Shown piece after piece: positions 22,751-34,505 of a stretch of DNA of 64,000 nt. The position numbers and the translations under genes were made by a program. Origin of the DNA: Phycomyces nitens (Eukaryota; Mucoromycota; Mucoromycetes; Mucorales; Phycomycetaceae). The notes below the pieces were generated by a model, which had not been told where the DNA came from, made no database searches, and saw only the letters and a program-made list of their open reading frames with translations. The stretch covers positions 4,859,501-4,923,500 of the forward strand of contig JAHRBC010000005.1 in the NCBI GenBank assembly GCA_022702545.1, given 5' to 3'. Each line of letters begins with the position of its first letter. Positions within the stretch are counted from its first letter, which is position 1.

Positions 22751-23349
22751 AAGAAAACAAACACCCACGTAAGCAGTGCCGCAGCAAGTAACAAAGGAAG
22801 GTAGGGGGTCTAGTAGACCAGGGTAACCCATATATTCTCCGGATGAGTAAAAGAATACCCATCCAATTGAGAAAAGGGCAAGGCTAGCATATTAGGCAAT
22901 AAAATTAGGAGGGAGTAGAAATGAGAACGAATAGAAAACATTAGAAAAGCTTTTTTATCCAATAAAAACTATTATAAACTACATCTTTGGCCTGTATCTG
23001 CCATGAATTCATACCGAATTCATACTGAATCCTATGAGGACACTGCTTTAATATTGAAAAGAGCAACCTATATAAAGTAATTTAAAGAACTGAATCCTTC
23101 GGGGCTAGAAAATATGGGACGAAAAAAAAAGAAACCCCCCAATTTTCGTGACAAAAAAAAGCACAAAAAAAATAACCCACCTTTTGCTTTTTGCGCTTTG
23201 ACGTTTCAGTATACTGATTGGAATCATTCAGACAACGAATCCTAAAAATTTAATATTAAAAAATTTGGCAAATTTTATATCAAATCTTTATCATTCAGTC
23301 AAGAATTTTATAAATATCAGTATACTAAAATGGCCCTTCTTTTGCAGTG

Positions 23350-23491
23350 CTACATTGGTGACCTTATCTTCCACTCTGGTCATGTTGTCTTGAATTCCAG
23401 AGAGCATCTCGACAATTTGCTCCATGTTGGCAGGAGTGAGAGCAGGAGCAGGAGTGGAATGAGGAGCAATCGATCTTCTTTGGTTAACCAT
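23350..23491 (-). pseudogene. Element E copy 1 accessory protein, N-terminal fragment
   Basis: Starting at ATG 23491 about 47 residues match the beginning of the copy 2 protein at 61213 (MVNQRRSIAP, then a Pro/Ala stretch and MEQIVEML). The frame then enters element A at 23349, so residues after that point are transposon end sequence. The rest of the gene is not found on the other side of element A in this window. Confidence 0.8.
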
Positions 23492-23926
23492 TTTCTAGAA
23501 TATGGTAAAGTATATTTCGATTATAATTATTAGTTTTTGTTCAATTGAAATAAAAATAAATATAATATACATACAAAAACTGTTTTGTTGGGTGGGTGAG
23601 TAAGTGTGTGTGTGTGTGTGTGTGTAAAGATAAGAGAGGTTGAATATCAAAAAGGCCGTTATATATAGGCATTTTGAATGACTATAAAGATGTTCCTCTA
23701 TTGTCTTGAAGCACTGAGATGCAAATCGGCCTTGATATTGTTTTTGGGCTCAATCCATCATGCTTTCCGCAGCATGCTTCAAAGGTGAAAAAAAATTTCA
23801 GACTCTCTCCTTTTTTTTTGGTTCCCTTTATTTTTCCTTTTCCTTGCTTTTTTGATATTGGCGCCTTTCTCTGGTAAGACATTTTTTATACCTCTTTATA
23901 CACACAAATTAACCTCTTTTTCATAG

Positions 23927-24725
23927 ATGTGTGCTCCCATTGCAACTCATCCTTTCCGCAATGGCCATCTAGACAAATACTCACTGGCCGCATTCACTGG
24001 TATCATCATCTTGATAAAAATTATTTTCACTTTCTCTCTTAGATTGGCCAAACAACTTATATAAGGATGCCATCGGCACCAGGTAAAAAAATTTCTTTCA
24101 ATCATACTTGTTCCCTCTCTGACTCTATTCCATTGTAGACTGCCCTTTCTATTCACGCCATCGGCCTCCTCCATCATTTGCAATTGTAATCATAAAGGTA
24201 ATTTTCTTTATAAATCTCTTTTTGCTTATCTAAAATATTATTCAGACTATTTATTAATAATTATTATTATGTGTTTTATAGACTCACTTGGGCTTCCTTT
24301 GCACACCATGCCCCCTACTTTGATAACCCATTTGGCTCCTGGTATGTAAATTAAATATATCATCACTCTGTTCACCCATATTAATTTTTATTCGCTTTTT
24401 TATAGTAAAACCTGCCACACAGCCCATCCAGCCTTAAAATTCAAGTCCCCTTTGCCCACTCTTGCCCATCTCTTGCAATGTAAGTATCTTTTGACACACA
24501 AAAATTTTCTCTTTGTACCCCATATCATTAACACTTCTTTATCTTTTACAGAACACTCCCGCAGCCCAATAAATCACTGGATATTCATATTTTTGCAGGT
24601 ATTTTTTATGTAGAAAAATATTCCATCCAAATAGCAGCAAGCAACCAGGTAAAAACGGCTAGGCATAGGAATAGGCGTAATAATAGACCCTAAACCTAGA
24701 AACATTCTATTCTTTCCAATAAAAA
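23927..24725 (+). ncRNA. Element E copy 1 mini-exon unit
   Basis: Clear exons are 23927-23999, 24043-24082, 24139-24197, 24282-24341, 24406-24479 and 24552-24598 (73, 40, 59, 60, 74, 47 nt), with GT/AG introns of 43-84 nt. An upstream exon probably ends at about 23873 (CTCTG before GTAAGAC). A poly(A)-like block, CATTCTATTCTTTCCAATAA, follows at about 24703. Splicing the first five exons leaves an 87-codon frame from ATG 23927 to TAA in exon 5. The same frame is open in copy 2, but the copies differ by more amino-acid-changing than silent changes by my count, so it may not be selected. A protein cannot be excluded in this family. Confidence 0.55.
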
Positions 24726-25183
24726 TAAAAGCATAAACCATTACCAATCCAATATAAATGGGAAATCAAATAATGGGTGATATATTACTGGTGAAGAAGA
24801 ATAAAGAGGCTTTCAAGTGTTTGATTTGATTAGTCTTGGGTAGTAACCACTAGTAGATACATCGAGTTTCTACAACTCGCAACATAAAGATATATGACGT
24901 ACCTGAACATTTCAACGACCACGTTGAGAAGACCAAAATAGAACCGTTCTTTTAAATACTTTTTTTCATCATTCCAAATCAGATCCATATACCAAAAGTG
25001 CTAACAGACCTCACCTGCAGCACATTTTTACATGTTTCTACTACTGCAAACCACAACACCGAGGTACCTGTGAAGCTAGCATGCCTCCTAGTTGAAAAAA
25101 TATTTAAACTAGGTGAAACCCACCCCTTTTCAGTACCATAATGCCGGATTTCTGGTACTACAAACAGCCCCTCTTTTGCAGTG

Positions 25184-25666
25184 TAGGACATTTAGGATAA
25201 ATAGGAATATAGAGAATTAAATACTTTTTATTGATACAAATTGCTGTAGTATTTATACAGATTTTATGAGTGAAACTATCTAAACTAATTACTCTTTTAC
25301 TCAATACACATTGGTTATCTCTTTATGAGAGGCAATGAGAATATGTCTTGATTTTACAAAAAGGGGAACCAATCGGTATAATATTGAGGACATATGTTAA
25401 AAGTGTCAGGTATCAATCTGGTATTTCTTTTCTGGCACTTGTAACTAAGTCGCAGAATCAATACCACTGGGGATCGTCAAGTTCAAAGAATAGTTTTTAG
25501 GTAATCGATAGATCGCTTTTTATTGATACAAATCTTTTTACTATTTATACAAAATGTAATTAGATTTATGGCTAAATGTATAGCTATGTTAATATGTCTT
25601 AGATGGCTATTGTCCAGTAGAATATACTTAAGAGATATTCGCAATCTAAGACACTTGAGACATTTA
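25184..25666. repeat. Gap between elements E and D with solo-LTR-like repeats
   Basis: No gene is seen. Two related stretches (about 25215-25290 and 25450-25600) share TTTTTATTGATACAAAT followed about 10 bases later by a TATTTATAC motif. Part of the second (CGCAGAATCAAT, then GTTCAAAGAATA) recurs at 27375-27455 inside element D. They look like decayed long-terminal-repeat pieces, but I cannot find clear ends. Confidence 0.3.
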
Positions 25667-26119
25667 CACTGGGAAAACCATTTGATATATACTGGTATAT
25701 AGGTAGGTATATTCCTGGACAAAGGTAAGGTATATACTGGAGTTTATGTGAACAAATGCCTAGTGCACAAGGTACCTTTGGTGCCTGAGCATTTTCGCGC
25801 TAAACACTGGTGTTTAGTCCACTAGGGGTGATGCTAGTAAGGGGAGTTAGTATTCTTAATATGTCAACTTGAAGTGAATACCAGAATTACCTATGCAAAT
25901 CTCAGTTTTAATTTTATTATATTCAATAAGTCTATTAAAAATAGAATGGCAAGGTTCCTTTGCCTACACCCTTGAGAAGTCACATAACTGTAGTATAAGG
26001 TACTTTGCCTACAGTAGATAGCCCATTATTTATTGATTTTGGTATCCTCTTTATTACTCTCGACCAGTGATATACTCTCAATTATTTTATATCCCGTACT
26101 TATTAGGTTGTTTATGGTT

Positions 26120-27190
26120 TATATTTGTGTTTATTGGAAAGAATAGAATGGTTCTATACACGAGTTCTAATACTATTACGGTCTATCCTTGCCGCTTCTA
26201 CCAGCCTACTTGATACTACTTGGATCGGGTGCTTCTCTACTGAACAATACCTGAAAATAGGGTCTGGCGGCAATTTAGGTGGTTGCGGTAGTGTTCTGAT
26301 ATAATAAAAGTTATATTAGCGATATATATTCAAGAGTGCGGGTGCTATTCAAGATGCGAGGGATATTATACTTACATTGCAAAGATTGGATAAGAATGGA
26401 CAAAGAGGGGCTGAATTGTGTGACATGGCATCTTGTATGATTGGATTGACTAGAGATGGGATAAAATAAATTAATATGGGTGAATTGAGTGATAGAAAAA
26501 TTTATTTACATACCAAAAACAGAGTTGGTGATTATAGTAGAGGGATGGTATATGGCGGCCAATAATAGTGTCTTGTTAAGCGTATAAAAAATTATTAGTA
26601 AATAGCCAGAATAATATTATGGAAAAGAATAAAGGCCAAGAAACGGCATTACCATTATGATAACCAGTCGTAGATGATGAGAGAGGCAGATGGGGTGGAC
26701 AGTGATGGTGATAGCCTAAATTAGAATAAGCAACGTTAGAAAAGAAAATTATTTTTTTGACACAAAAAAGTTTTTTACCTGGGCACTGATGATGGTGCTA
26801 TATAATAGGCCATGCAGGTGGAATAGGGCTATAAGATAAAAAGAGCAAATGGAAATAATATTATAGAAAAGTATAAAGAACAAGAAACGGCATTACCATC
26901 ATGATAGCAGCCGTAGATTATGGAAGAGGCAGATGGGGTGAATGGCAGGGGTGGTCTATTGCAGAGTAAACAAAGTCAGATAAGGAAAATTTTGATTTGA
27001 AAAGACTTTTTACCATGGTCCCGATGACAGTATAATATAATGAGATGTGTGAGTCAAAGAGGTCTATAAGATTGATAGAAAGAGAGAGAGTCAGAATAAA
27101 TTATAAGATTACAGAGAGTTTAACTGATGATTGTTAACCTGGATGGGCAATGTGGAAAGGATGCATCGGAATCAGCCTGTGTTTATGGGA
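26120..27190 (-). ncRNA. Element D copy 1 mini-exon unit
   Basis: On the minus strand, exons match those of B in sequence: one ending at 27139 (CCCATCCAG before GTTAAC), one of about 50 nt with ACCTCTTTGACTCACACA ending before GTAAAAAG at about 27012, and one of about 59 nt ending CATGATG before GTAATG at about 26900. The last is AACACTACCGCAACCACC... ending TTTTCAG at about 26250. The complement of the poly(A)-like block TTTCCAATAAA lies at 26130-26140. There is no convincing long reading frame. It is divergent from the accessory gene at 27894. Confidence 0.5.
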
Positions 27191-27893
27191 GTGTAAAGAG
27201 AAAAGTAAATTGGCGCGGATATAGGGAAAAAGAGAGATTAATTACAAGGGCCCACATCGAATTTGAAATAGAGACAGAATAGGTGTAATGGATGGAATCC
27301 AAAATATATCCTGAGCGATTAATATGCTTTGCTAGGTTTCAGTCTGCTGTTTATTATTTTCTTGGGCTTACAATAAAGGCGCAGAATCAATGTGAAAAAA
27401 AGCTGTGTAATCAACACTATCAAGAATTGTTTGGTTCAAAGAATAAGGTTTTCGGGATAGATGGATAATGTTTATTGTTAAAGAGCCTGTATAATTTAAA
27501 CAGAATAAAATATATAGACAAATAGATTTAAAGCTAAATGAATAGTAATATTAATTGTGTTATAGAATAAACCCAAAGTATATATATATAAAAACCGATT
27601 TTACAAAGTCTTTTTCTTTATCCAAAGAGACCAACTCACTAGTTAATTAATAAAGGACAATTTTGATTGCCAATATCAACTCTGATAGTCTACAAGAAGT
27701 CTTTTTGGATACAGCCATGTATATGGCTATTAATATATAATATGCTTTTCGTATAATTGACTTGTTCTTTCTCACTCTTTTGTGTTCTCATCATCTTATT
27801 ATCTTTTTAGTTACAAGTAAAGAATATCATTTATATTAAATCCAGACACAGTATAATATAATTGACACTGACTATTTTAATATTCTTTAGACA

Positions 27894-29023
27894 ATGGCAA
27901 ACAGATGCGCACTCGCTCCTCAGCCCAATGCAGAGAATCCTCAGATGATGGAGGAGATAATTGCTATGAAGCAAACTGTCTTGACAATAAGCAACGACGT
28001 AGGCTTTCTCAAACAAGCATATACCACCATGAACGCCCAAAGTGGTACCAATGTTAGAGGCAACACCAACACTGGTCAGCCTTCAAATGCTGGGCCAGTG
28101 GTTCCTGTTGCTGTGGCCCCAGTTGTCAGCACTACTGGCAATGTTCTTCCTGAGCCAAAACCAAAGGACCTCACGGAAGTGATTGTAAGTAACAGAGTAA
28201 TAATAATTCACTAATTTAATGCTATAAAATAGAGACTTATTCATGGCTACATGTGGATGCCAAGGTTCAGGTCGAATGACCAGGCCAAAATTGAGGCCAA
28301 CAACAGGAAGCCCAGGTGGAACACCAAGGTCTTCTTCAACGACAGTCCAAATAAAGAGTTGGTGGACAACCTAATGGCCTTCCTGGTGCAAAGGTCTCGG
28401 GACCCCAGGTTGCAAAACAGTGACATCTGTGAAAAGGTTCACAACCACTTCCGCAGTCGGTGTCACCTGGAGTCCCAGACTTCTAGCAAGAGGGATGCCG
28501 CAAAGGCAAAGACACAGCGCTCTTCTCGTGAGGGTGATGTAAGTTGTGTTTTATATTCTAATCAGAGCTTAGTTTTAAGAGTAATATTAATACCAATTGA
28601 TCTATAGCACCTCAAACGCCGTGGCCTTACCTATGCCAAGAACAAGGCTGCCATTGATGCTGCAATGGGTAGGGATTGCTCCAATCTCATTCAGAAAGGA
28701 GCAATGTCTGATGGCGAGTCTGGTGATGAGACACCTGGGACTCCAGGTGTGCGCATCGTTCACGTCAAGCGCCCAAGTTGGCGAAGCAACGAGGTAAATT
28801 GTTTTCCAGCCAAGTTTATTGTTTTTGAAATATAATAAATAGAAACTAATTGTCCTTTTAGTTCAACCATTTCCTCGAAATGGTTGACTTGTATGCCCGT
28901 GTCGACTTGGGCAACAATTCTCGACAGCTGATGGAAAGACGCTTCCACAGTGTCGTGACCAAACCAGTCCCTGACAGCATGCTCCCCCCACCACCACAGT
29001 GGACCGTCAGAGATGATGAATAA
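27894..29023 (+). CDS. Element D copy 1 accessory protein
   Basis: Exons 27894-28184, 28233-28538, 28608-28793 and 28862-29023 (291, 306, 186, 162 nt), phase 0, give 314 residues. Exon 1 has a coiled segment (residues about 18-45), then a Gly/Pro/Val-rich linker. Exon 2 holds the core (NNRKPRWNTKVFFNDSPNKE). Exon 3 has AAMGRDCSNLIQKGAMSDGE and ends RPSWRSNE. Exon 4 has a helical segment, then SMLPPPPQWTVRDDE. Exon lengths equal those of E copy 2 except exon 1. An extra 5' exon is possible because a TTTAG acceptor lies just before the ATG. No stop or frameshift was seen in this copy. Confidence 0.87.
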
Positions 29024-29143
29024 AAAATTAAACAATTAAAAAATTAAAAAAAATCTCTTCTTAAGCTGATTGTTACAGTTTGTCTTAATAACATACTTAG
29101 AAGGTAAAATTGTTTGCCTTGGAGGAAAGATGTTTTTATTTAT

Positions 29144-32100
29144 TTATTTAAGCATATTGCTTTTTGGCAGAGGAATGACTAGTGTTGTCGTCTCATTGTT
29201 CTTTGTATATTTGGCAGTGGCCACCTCAAGCAAGATGCGATGAACAGGCAGGATGCACTGATAGTCATCATCTGAAAATTCAGGCAGGCAAATGTCCACA
29301 CCATCGTCTTCTCGTGGTCTATCTGAAGACAGAGGAAGCCATCGGACAAATGCAAAAACATGCTCGGTGTGCTGGATTCCATGACTTGAGCAGATTGTCT
29401 GGTTGGTTGGTGGCATGAAGGAATGAGTAAACATATACTGGATTTGGCCAGTATACGCATTTGCATGGTCGCCGTATCTGCCAAGGAACAGTGCCTGGAC
29501 AAAAGACCCACGACTGACAGAACTATTCTTGCCAACGTATGTTTGGCCTAGAATATCAATTGATTTCAGTTTGCCAATCTGATTATCAACGAAAAACGGC
29601 GAGAGGGAGGCGTGACGATAGTCCACTAGGTCTGGAATGTCATACTGCTTCTTGTAATACTCCAACAAAAAAGGATAGTGGACATCACTTATTGAGGAAG
29701 GCTTACTGGTCAAGAGAGGAAATGCAGATGGAGGGAGCGGTTCATTGCCTTTGACAAGAATTGTTGCATCGTTGGAGAGTCGAAGAAAGTCTTGCAAGTC
29801 AAATGTGCAGTAGGTTGTAGAGGGAGAGGAGAGGATGGTGGGTGTGGTGGACGTGAGTTTCTGGAGAACAGGAGAAAAGAGGACTTGGCTCGAATTGGGA
29901 AAAACGGCATTGACATAGTCACTCTTGTATGCATCTTCCAGGAAGTTTCGCATATAGGTCATCTCAAACCCATCTCTTCTGTTCGTGTTAATATTCTTTA
30001 ACAAGCCATTGAATCTCTCAAACCCAAAGAGCCAATAACCGTACACGGGTCCAAAATCACGAACGGTGTCGCGAAGATGGAGGTGCAGGTGCATATTGCA
30101 GGTGAGGATTGTAGCAGGGTAAAGCGTTTCGCACGATTGACAGAATTGCTGGAGATGGAGGTGAGCTGACTCGACATCATCATACGTTATTGTTGGCTTG
30201 ACCAGAATACGACATGCGTCCACGAAATCGATCCAGTTGGCAAAGTTTGCTGGTGGAAGAACGTACTTCAGCAAAACCGGAGAGTACACCAATACCCACG
30301 ACTTCCATTCGTCAGCTTTCATCCTGGGGAACCCCTTGCCAATCTTTGTCTTCAGCATGCTGTAGCCAACAGGCAGTACCATGGTCTCGGCTATCTTCTG
30401 CATCTCGCGAAGATCCCTGTCTACGATCAGACCACTGGCAGTCCACTTTTCCACCATTCTTTTTGCCGTGCCCAGAAAGAGATTGTGCATGGGATCGATG
30501 ATCGTTCCACGTACTAGATCAAAGTATCCAAGACGATGCAGCTGCGACCATCGAACATCATTTTCGACCTCCAGCTGATGTCTTTCTGAGGATGTACTTG
30601 CACTTTTCCACACCTCAGCATGCACCCGGTTTTCAGCACCACTCGCAATCCTCCACTCAGCAAACTCAAAACCGCGGAAATCTACACTGGTCGTGCCTTC
30701 CAGACGAGAGAACTGATGATTGCATTTGTAGCATGCGCATGTGCTGTTGTGGGCGGTGAATCCACTGGTCTTTCTTGCTGCTGGGATGTCACACGCCACC
30801 ATCATTAGTGCAGCACGGACACTGGCACCAGTTGGCCTCTCAAATGTTGGAATATTCATTCCAACATAGAGCTCGTTCAACTCATCTACCAACGGCTCCA
30901 GGTAGTGGTTGATCTCCTCTGACTTTGGCTCTTTTGGTCCAGGCATAAGACCAACAAGGATGGTGTTTTCTGGCTTGAATCGCTCCTCCTGAGGTAGATT
31001 ATTGATGACCAAATAAATGGCACCACAAGAGTACACCACACCATCGAAAGGTTGGAACCAGTCGATGTTGAGAGCCAACATGAGGGAGCGCGGATCCGCT
31101 GTAAACTGGGCGCCGTTGATGTCCTTGACGTCCTTCCACATGGCGCCGTCGTAGACATCGCACATTGTCTGTGGAATCTTGAGATCTGAGTTCCAGTGTC
31201 TGATTCTGGCCTCAAAGCCAGGGCGAAGAAAGAGTGTCTTCATAGCATGCTTGACGGATTGATAGACAAACACCCTTTTTGGGGCCAAGGCACCAACAGA
31301 CGACTCCTTCACCAACTTACACCCGCAGACAGAGTTGGATCCAAGCTTCTGGAACACACAGGTGGGAGGAACTGTCATGCATTCATCGTAGATTTGATGG
31401 CAATCTTGGCATGCTACAAATCTGTGGATTCCCTTGGATATCTCGGAAAATCCAGTCATTCTTTGGAGCCCAAGAAGACTTGTTGGAAGCTGGAAATCCT
31501 GCTCGTAAATCTTCAAGAGCTCATTGATGAACTCGATCAAGACAATGGAACCCTTGTTGACCACGTAGCGGGATGTAAAAAGGACCGTGAAGATGGCGAT
31601 AAACTTGTGAACTGGGTTCTCAGGCATACCAGGGGCTTCAAAAGGGGCTATTGTAAAAAAAAGAGAAAATATTAATACTCAATTTTTCAGGCTTTTTCTT
31701 TTATTCAATGATTATGTACAAACCTTCGGCATCCAACTCCTCAAGCTCAAGCTCAACAACATCTTCATCATCACTGGCGCCATCGTCATTCTCAACCGAG
31801 ATCTCATTGTCATCATCACGATTCTCAATGGAGACATTGTTGGCAGGCATGGACTCAATTTCCAAAACAGGAACATTTGTTTGGCTGCCCTCTTCTACGG
31901 GACCAGGTTGGTAAGTCATGACAGCTACAAATATAGAATATAATAGTGTGTTAGACACCATTGACATTTAAATAAATATATTTCTTACACTCAGAATCAA
32001 CTTCCATCATTTCTCTTTGAGAGTCTTTATTTATAATATAATATTAATATACAAGTATACTCTGTTGTTTTAAATAAAATACCCCTTGAAGATGTGAATA

Positions 32101-32230
32101 CTGCATCTACTCTGGCTCTTTTGTTATGATGTTGGACAGTTCTTCTTGTCACATAGGTGAATCCTTCTTCATTATCACCGCATACAGTGCAATAGCACTT
32201 GGTGTTGTAAATACTGTTGGAAGAAGACAT
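29144..32230 (-). CDS. Element D copy 1 transposase (962 aa)
   Basis: Exons on the minus strand are 32230-32083, 32024-31989, 31924-31724 and 31647-29144. They total 2889 nt, a multiple of three, with consistent phases. Exon 1 (148 nt) carries the C-x-C-x2-C-x17-H finger. Exon 3 is acidic and ends LELEELDAEG. The main exon has LALNIDWFQPFDG, CDIPAARKTSGF, GTIIDPMHNLFLGTAKRM and DFGPVYGYWLFGFERFNG. A one-base loss in an A run near 29161 changes the last residues from the family end PLPKKQYA to PLPKSNMLK; otherwise the frame is intact. The gene starts 244 bp inside the element end, as in B and G. Nuclear DDE-type recombinase by family inference; I did not assign the third acidic residue. Confidence 0.88.
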
Positions 32231-32474
32231 GATGTTTGTGTTTGTAATATTATTATTAAAAGGAAACGAGTGTTACATGTATTTTATTTGCTATACTTTT
32301 ATAATAATAAAAAGTAATATTCTAATGCTCATTGTATCCGAACCAATAGGATGTAGTAAAATTATATTTTCGAAATAAAAAAAAAGGAAAACTGTGGAGT
32401 TGAAAAATAGACTAGCTTTCACACCAGTTCAGGGCTACTATACCACCAGTGTATTCAGGGCCATTTTTCCAGTG

Positions 32475-34505
32475 TTAGAAACATATATAGGGAAACCAAT
32501 CGGCAAGGTCTTGATCGTTTACCCAACAAGGTCAACCATTACTGGTTGCCTATCAAGAGCCGATTTCGGTTGCCGATGTCAACTCTGACAAAAGCATTAC
32601 TGATTGGGTACCTGATTATCTGGGTTATTATTTGCTATGTCAACTCTGACAAACAACCCAGATCCAAAATGATGTTGGACATTATTTTGATGAATCCGTA
32701 AAATCTGAAGATGATTAACCGCAGTACTTCTTTATGCGCAGTAACATCTTCCTGAGCATTAACCGCAGTACAATGTCTCTTCTTTTATGAAAATATCATA
32801 TAATAACTACTGCGGATAATGCGCAGTATTAGTTAGAGAACTATATAAGATAACCAAAGTCATAATAATAAAAAGTATCTTTTATCCTCTCTTTGATTTT
32901 ACGTATACTCCTGTTTCCCCAGTGGGATTGACCTTTTGGCTTTGTTATAGTAAAAGGAAGACCATCCCAGATCAGGAACAACAATGACAGTTTCATCAAA
33001 ATTAGGAATGACACAAAAAAAAGCTATTACAGGTAAAATATTAATCCAATAAGATTCTTTAAACCGTCAGATTATATTTTGCGCGGACCGGGAATCGAAC
33101 CCGGGCCCTTCGCGTGGCAGGCGAAGATTATACCACTTAACCATCCACGCTTTCTTATTTTTGACACGGTGTGTTGTAATCTTGTCGGCCTTAGTCGCAA
33201 CCCGATTTTTGGGCCGTTTTGGGTAGCCAAGGTCACTGACGGTGCAGGTAGTCGTGACGTGGTCCTCAATTTATTTCATTTGTCGACGGCGGGCGAGGAC
33301 CTTTGCACCTTTTCCCTTTGACATTTTTTCTTGCCTCTCAATTTTTCTAATTTTTCCTTAATAAAACCTTTTCCCCTTTCTTTCAATTTCCACTCACACT
33401 AAAATTTAGTGTTGTGTTTTGTTGTACACTTCTTTAACAATTTTGGTAAAGAATCTCTTGTTAGTCAAGTCTACAAATCTCCCAACAATTTTCTCATTTA
33501 TTTAGTTTTATTATTATTTTTATTTTTATTGATTCTATTCTATCCAATCTTTTGTTAACTCTTCCATATGTTATTTTATGATTTCATACAACATCTTTCT
33601 ATTATTTTATCCAACAATTAGTATAAATATCTCAAAATCAAACACTCAATAAACAATGTCAAATTCTGATACAAGTTTCTTCTCTGACAAAGTTGTCTGA
33701 ATCCTTATTCTTTCTTGTGAATTTCTTCTGTTATATTTTGTTTCTTACTAAGTCTTTGTAGAAGATTGGTTGTTCTTTATATTTTTATTTGTATTAGTCA
33801 AGTCTTCTTGGAAGATTGACTACCCCCTTTTTTTTATTTCTCATTTGTATCCCTGTGCTGTATTTCGTTATTGATTCACCTGTGGTGAAGTTAATATCAT
33901 ATATTTGTATCCATCCTATTTGTATCCCCTTTGCTCTCACTTTTGTGAAAGCATTTCTTATTCTTGTTCTTGTAGTCACTTTGGTAACAAAGCAACTATC
34001 TTATTTGTACCCGTTTCCCCCTTTTCAAACCTATTCTTCCTCCATTCCGGATTTCGATCCATATTACTACCCGTACCTTTCTTTTCTCGTCCACCTCCTA
34101 CACACAACAAAGTACCACATGCGTCATTTCAACACAGGTGTTGTAGGGTTTCCAGCTTCGCCCACTTCTCTCTATTTCACGTGACTTTTCCAAGGCCTTC
34201 TCTGCTAGAAAGTGTGATGTAGCATCCTGATCAACTTGGCAACATCACCTTTCCCCATTTGCAAGTCATCTTATTTCTCATATCTCCCTTTTCTCTGCAC
34301 TTCTTTGATTTTTCATATTTGTCACCCTCGCTCTCATTTCAAACCCCTCCTATCCATTTCCATATTTATCCATTGTACACTATTTTTGTCATCTATCTTC
34401 CCTTCCCTTCTCCCCACGTTGCTGTCTGTGCGCACTTATCTTTCTCTTCATGTTATCTACCTCTTTACACCCTCTCACACATCAGCACTTCATTTTATTC
34501 ATACC
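32475..34505. other. Unique island between elements D and G
   Basis: Apart from the tRNA gene I see no supported gene. 33340-34500 is pyrimidine rich on the plus strand, with short open frames of low complexity. It also contains loosely repeated motifs such as AGTCAAGTCTTC and AGAAGATTG. 32545-32665 has two related pieces with GTCAACTCTGACAAA. This may be original host DNA into which the elements moved. Confidence 0.4.
33080..33150 (-). tRNA. tRNA-Gly (anticodon GCC)
   Basis: Read on the minus strand from 33150, the sequence folds as a 71-nt tRNA. The acceptor stem is GCGTGGA with TCCGCGC, the anticodon loop is CTGCCAC in a TTCGC/GCGAA stem, and the T loop GGGTTCGATTCCC includes box B. Box A is TGGTTAAGTGG. 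The discriminator is A and no CCA is encoded, as expected for a nuclear gene. No T run follows immediately on the minus strand; the nearest strong one is about 60 bp downstream. Confidence 0.93.

Larger units (their letters stand above)
755..23349 (+). mobile_element. CACTA-like element A, split by element B
   Basis: The ends are CACTGCAAAAGAAGGG at 755 and its exact 16-bp complement ending at 23349. Inside are a transposase (exons from 1356, interrupted at 3200, resumed at 18725), a convergent accessory gene (20548-21644) and a divergent mini-exon unit (22050-22750). Without the B insertion it would be about 7.07 kb, the size of its relatives. The bases outside the two ends differ (ATG on the left, CTA on the right), so no target duplication is visible and one flank has probably been rearranged. 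At 562-754, before the element, I see only AT-rich sequence. 755-1355 is 5' untranslated and subterminal DNA. Confidence 0.8.
23350..25183 (+). mobile_element. Element E, copy 1, fragment
   Basis: The left side is cut at 23349 by the right end of element A, which lies inside the E accessory gene. The right end is the complement of CACTGCAAAAGAGGGGC, ending at 25183. It is homologous in inverted orientation to 59564-61380 of copy 2. It keeps the start of the accessory gene and the mini-exon unit. 24730-25183 is non-coding subterminal sequence. A (GT)n run at about 23608-23627 lies in the shared promoter between the two units and is an (AC)n run in copy 2 at 61081-61100. Confidence 0.75.
25667..32474 (-). 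mobile_element. CACTA-like element D, copy 1, complete
   Basis: The left end is CACTGGGAAAACCATTTG at 25667 and the right end is the complement of CACTGGAAAAATGGCCC at 32474. The target duplication is TTA at 25664-25666 and 32475-32477. Its 6808 bp hold the mini-exon unit (-), accessory gene (+) and transposase (-). Subterminal repeats of the type TATACTGGTATA occur next to the left end. The stretch 27240-27893 upstream of the accessory gene has no coding sequence I can support and contains an LTR-like piece. Confidence 0.93.

Noticed and set aside
33072..33321. Overlapping open frames on both strands at the tRNA gene
   Set aside because: They are shadows of the tRNA-Gly gene and its GC-rich flank, with no start context or homologous features.
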